DNA of 64,000 nt from the NCBI GenBank assembly GCA_036960305.1, contig JBALWA010000003.1, positions 1 to 64,000 on the forward strand, written 5' to 3'. Below, piece by piece: positions 62,581-64,000 of this stretch. The first letter of the stretch is position 1; every line of letters begins with the position of its first letter. Origin of the DNA: JBALVT01 sp036960305 (GTDB taxonomy: Bacteria > Pseudomonadota > Gammaproteobacteria > Pseudomonadales > Halieaceae). The translations under genes and the position numbers were made by a program. The notes beneath the pieces were generated by a model. It searched no databases. It saw only the letters and a list, made by a program, of their open reading frames with translations, and was not told the DNA's origin.

Positions 62581-63740
62581 TGATTCAACTTCTCCAACAC
62601 GCCTTGATTTTCACGGGGCATTGTCGACTCCCGGTAGGGAAAGCGAATCTGAATAGTTAAGCCGGAAGGTGTCCCCTCGAACGTCTCGAAGCTGTACCTC
62701 TGCTCATAGAGCGTCTCCAGCCTCTCCAGGGTATTGCGCAAACCAACGCCTCGGCCCTGGCCGATTTCGGTGGCTGCCATACCCGGGCCTGTATCTGAGA
62801 CTTCCAATTGTAATTCATCCCCCAGAACCTGAGCTGACACACGAACGGTGCCGCCGTCCTCATTGGCCGCAATGGCGTACTTCATCGAATTTTCAATAAT
62901 TGGCTGTAGAATCAGTGCCGGTACCAGCGCCTGTCGCGCCTCGGGATCAATCTGGAACTCCAGTGTAAGCCGCTCCTCGAATCGGGTTTTCTCGATATTG
63001 AGATACAACATCAGGGATTCCAGCTCTTGCTCCAGAGGCACATTCTCGATGCCATCCTGTTCCAGAGTATGACGCAGAAACTGACTCAGCAGTTGAATCA
63101 TCCCTTGCGCCTTGTCATTCTCATTCAATTTGACCAGAGCGTTAATGGCGTTGAGCGTGTTAAACAGGAAATGCGGATTTAACTGGTAACGCAGCATTTG
63201 CAACTGGGCATCTCGTGCAGACGACTCCGCCTGCAATCGCCCCAGTTGTTCGGCCTTCTTGAGTTCAGATTCTTCCAGCAGTTTTTGGTGTTCCAGTGTG
63301 AGCAAGTCAAAATACTTGATGCCATAGTAGAGCACAGTCCACCCCAGGAAAATGGAAAGTGCGCCATAATACCAGTAGTGGAACTCGCCCCATATTGCCT
63401 CTTCGCCCGCCAGCCAGGCGAACAGCCATATCCGCAAGACATTCCATACAGCACTGAGCACTATCACTGCAGACAACGCGACAAGAAGTCTTCGCCAGAT
63501 CGAAAAGTCGAAGGTTAGCTGATATAAAGGGCGTAAAATCCAGGTAGTTAAAACGCCGAGTACTGCCGACAGGAAGATATGACCTACATGGTCCCAGCTG
63601 ACGTTATGATCGACCAGGGTAATACTCAAAAAAGTCGCAAGCGAAAAACCACCCCAGCCGGCAAGTTGGCACAGCCAAAACCGATAATTCCGGTTTTCAT
63701 ACACTGCCTGCACGAAGGGGCGAAAAAATACGGGTATCAT
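62568..63740 (-). CDS. LytS-type histidine kinase (His_kinase/HATPase)
   Basis: 390 residues. About four to five membrane segments at the N-terminus (LAGWGGFSLATFLSITLV; GHIFLSAVLGVLTTWIL; RLLVALSAVIVLSAVW; YGALSIFLGWTVLYYG), then a coiled coil, a His_kinase domain with LNPHFLFNTLNAINALVKLN and an HATPase domain (NSMKYAIAAN, SDTGPGMAAT, GVGLRNTLERL). ATG at 63740 with gagagaattccc is chosen over ATG at 63878. Signal sensed unknown, given only short loops between helices. Confidence 0.9.
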   Translation of the reverse strand: MIPVFFRPFVQAVYENRNYRFWLCQLAGWGGFSLATFLSITLVDHNVSWDHVGHIFLSAVLGVLTTWILRPLYQLTFDFSIWRRLLVALSAVIVLSAVWNVLRIWLFAWLAGEEAIWGEFHYWYYGALSIFLGWTVLYYGIKYFDLLTLEHQKLLEESELKKAEQLGRLQAESSARDAQLQMLRYQLNPHFLFNTLNAINALVKLNENDKAQGMIQLLSQFLRHTLEQDGIENVPLEQELESLMLYLNIEKTRFEERLTLEFQIDPEARQALVPALILQPIIENSMKYAIAANEDGGTVRVSAQVLGDELQLEVSDTGPGMAATEIGQGRGVGLRNTLERLETLYEQRYSFETFEGTPSGLTIQIRFPYRESTMPRENQGVLEKLNQCAS

Positions 63741-64000
63741 GGGAATTCTCTCGGATTTGCCATCAGCATACTCCTGAACGTCGCAGTGGCCTAATCGGGG
63801 GAAGTTTCCCGAATTAATCACTTCTATACAATCCCCACTGCGACCGTCCCATCGCGTAAAAGGTCCGTCTGGTCGCAAACGGCATGGTTGCTATCCGCTA
63901 TATCAGAGAAAATATGAGAACTTTGGTGTATCTACACAAAGGGGCCCGCCCCCGGCGCGCCATCAACTCACCCATCAATACCCCTGGCGCTGAATTGCTA
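63741..64000. other. upstream region of kinase gene to window end
   Basis: No gene or motif I can support. The sequence continues outside the window. Confidence 0.5.

Noticed and set aside
1..64000. CRISPR arrays and toxin-antitoxin pairs
   Set aside because: No regularly spaced repeat array and no paired small genes of TA type were seen.

Overview
The window looks like chromosomal DNA of a marine gammaproteobacterium, most likely of the Cellvibrionales/Halieaceae (OM60/NOR5) type. This is inferred from gene content only: a TonB-dependent receptor with a tryptophan-halogenase-like protein and laminarin enzymes, a BLUF photoreceptor, an ECF sigma/ChrR pair driving a cyclopropane-fatty-acid-synthase operon, and F420/FMN luciferase-like oxidoreductases. 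No rRNA or species marker is present, so the name is tentative.

Layout. (1) 1-5.5 kb is a worn accessory edge: three 23-bp repeats of IS21-end type run into a 5'-truncated IS30 transposase, followed by a VOC protein, a GST, a MarR-metallo-hydrolase operon with a clear operator, a BLUF protein and a mutarotase fragment. (2) 5.5-28.3 kb is one exopolysaccharide locus: Wzy-like polymerase, two glycosyltransferase-like proteins, Wzz-like protein, acyltransferase, two secreted proteins (one LruC type), GT26-STAS fusion, multi-SLBB export protein, sulfotransferase, Wzx-like flippase, GT4 and the priming sugar transferase. In its middle sits a signalling operon: sigma-54 response regulator, H-NOX heme protein and a hybrid histidine kinase with an HNOBA-like N-terminus. 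At least five, possibly six, sigma-54 promoters of -24/-12 type, each preceded by a dyad of the form nTYGCA-N3-TGCGAr, lie in front of the operons of this locus. The simplest reading is a nitric-oxide-sensing phosphorelay controlling a sulfated polysaccharide regulon. (3) 28.3-29 kb holds a DUF1330-like remnant and an integrase tail beside tRNA-Arg(ACG), the scar of an integrated element. (4) 29-37.6 kb is ordinary metabolism: cysteine synthase, LysR, DUF3313, a pepsin-like protein, two LLM oxidoreductases, enoyl-CoA hydratase and SDR, and TetR. (5) 37.7-45.9 kb is an ECF11-type sigma/ChrR unit with matching promoters and a six-gene operon (FAD oxidase, DUF1365, Cfa, FolE, SRPBCC-SDR fusion, alcohol dehydrogenase). 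(6) 46-63.8 kb is a beta-1,3-glucan (laminarin) utilization locus: CBM9-like protein, malectin-GH16, TonB receptor, halogenase-like protein, cytochrome/FG-GAP protein, ADP-ribosylglycohydrolase-like protein, two GH17 enzymes without signal peptides, a very large GH94-like phosphorylase, and a LytS/LytTR pair.

How they work together. In the EPS locus the priming transferase, GT4, GT26 and GT2 would build a lipid-linked repeat, Wzx would flip it, Wzy/Wzz would polymerise it, and the SLBB protein would export it, with sulfate and acyl decoration. In the glucan locus the secreted GH16 would cut polymer at the surface, the TonB receptor would import oligosaccharides, and the GH17 and phosphorylase enzymes would finish degradation inside the cell. 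All functional statements rest on motif recognition by eye; no database search was run.
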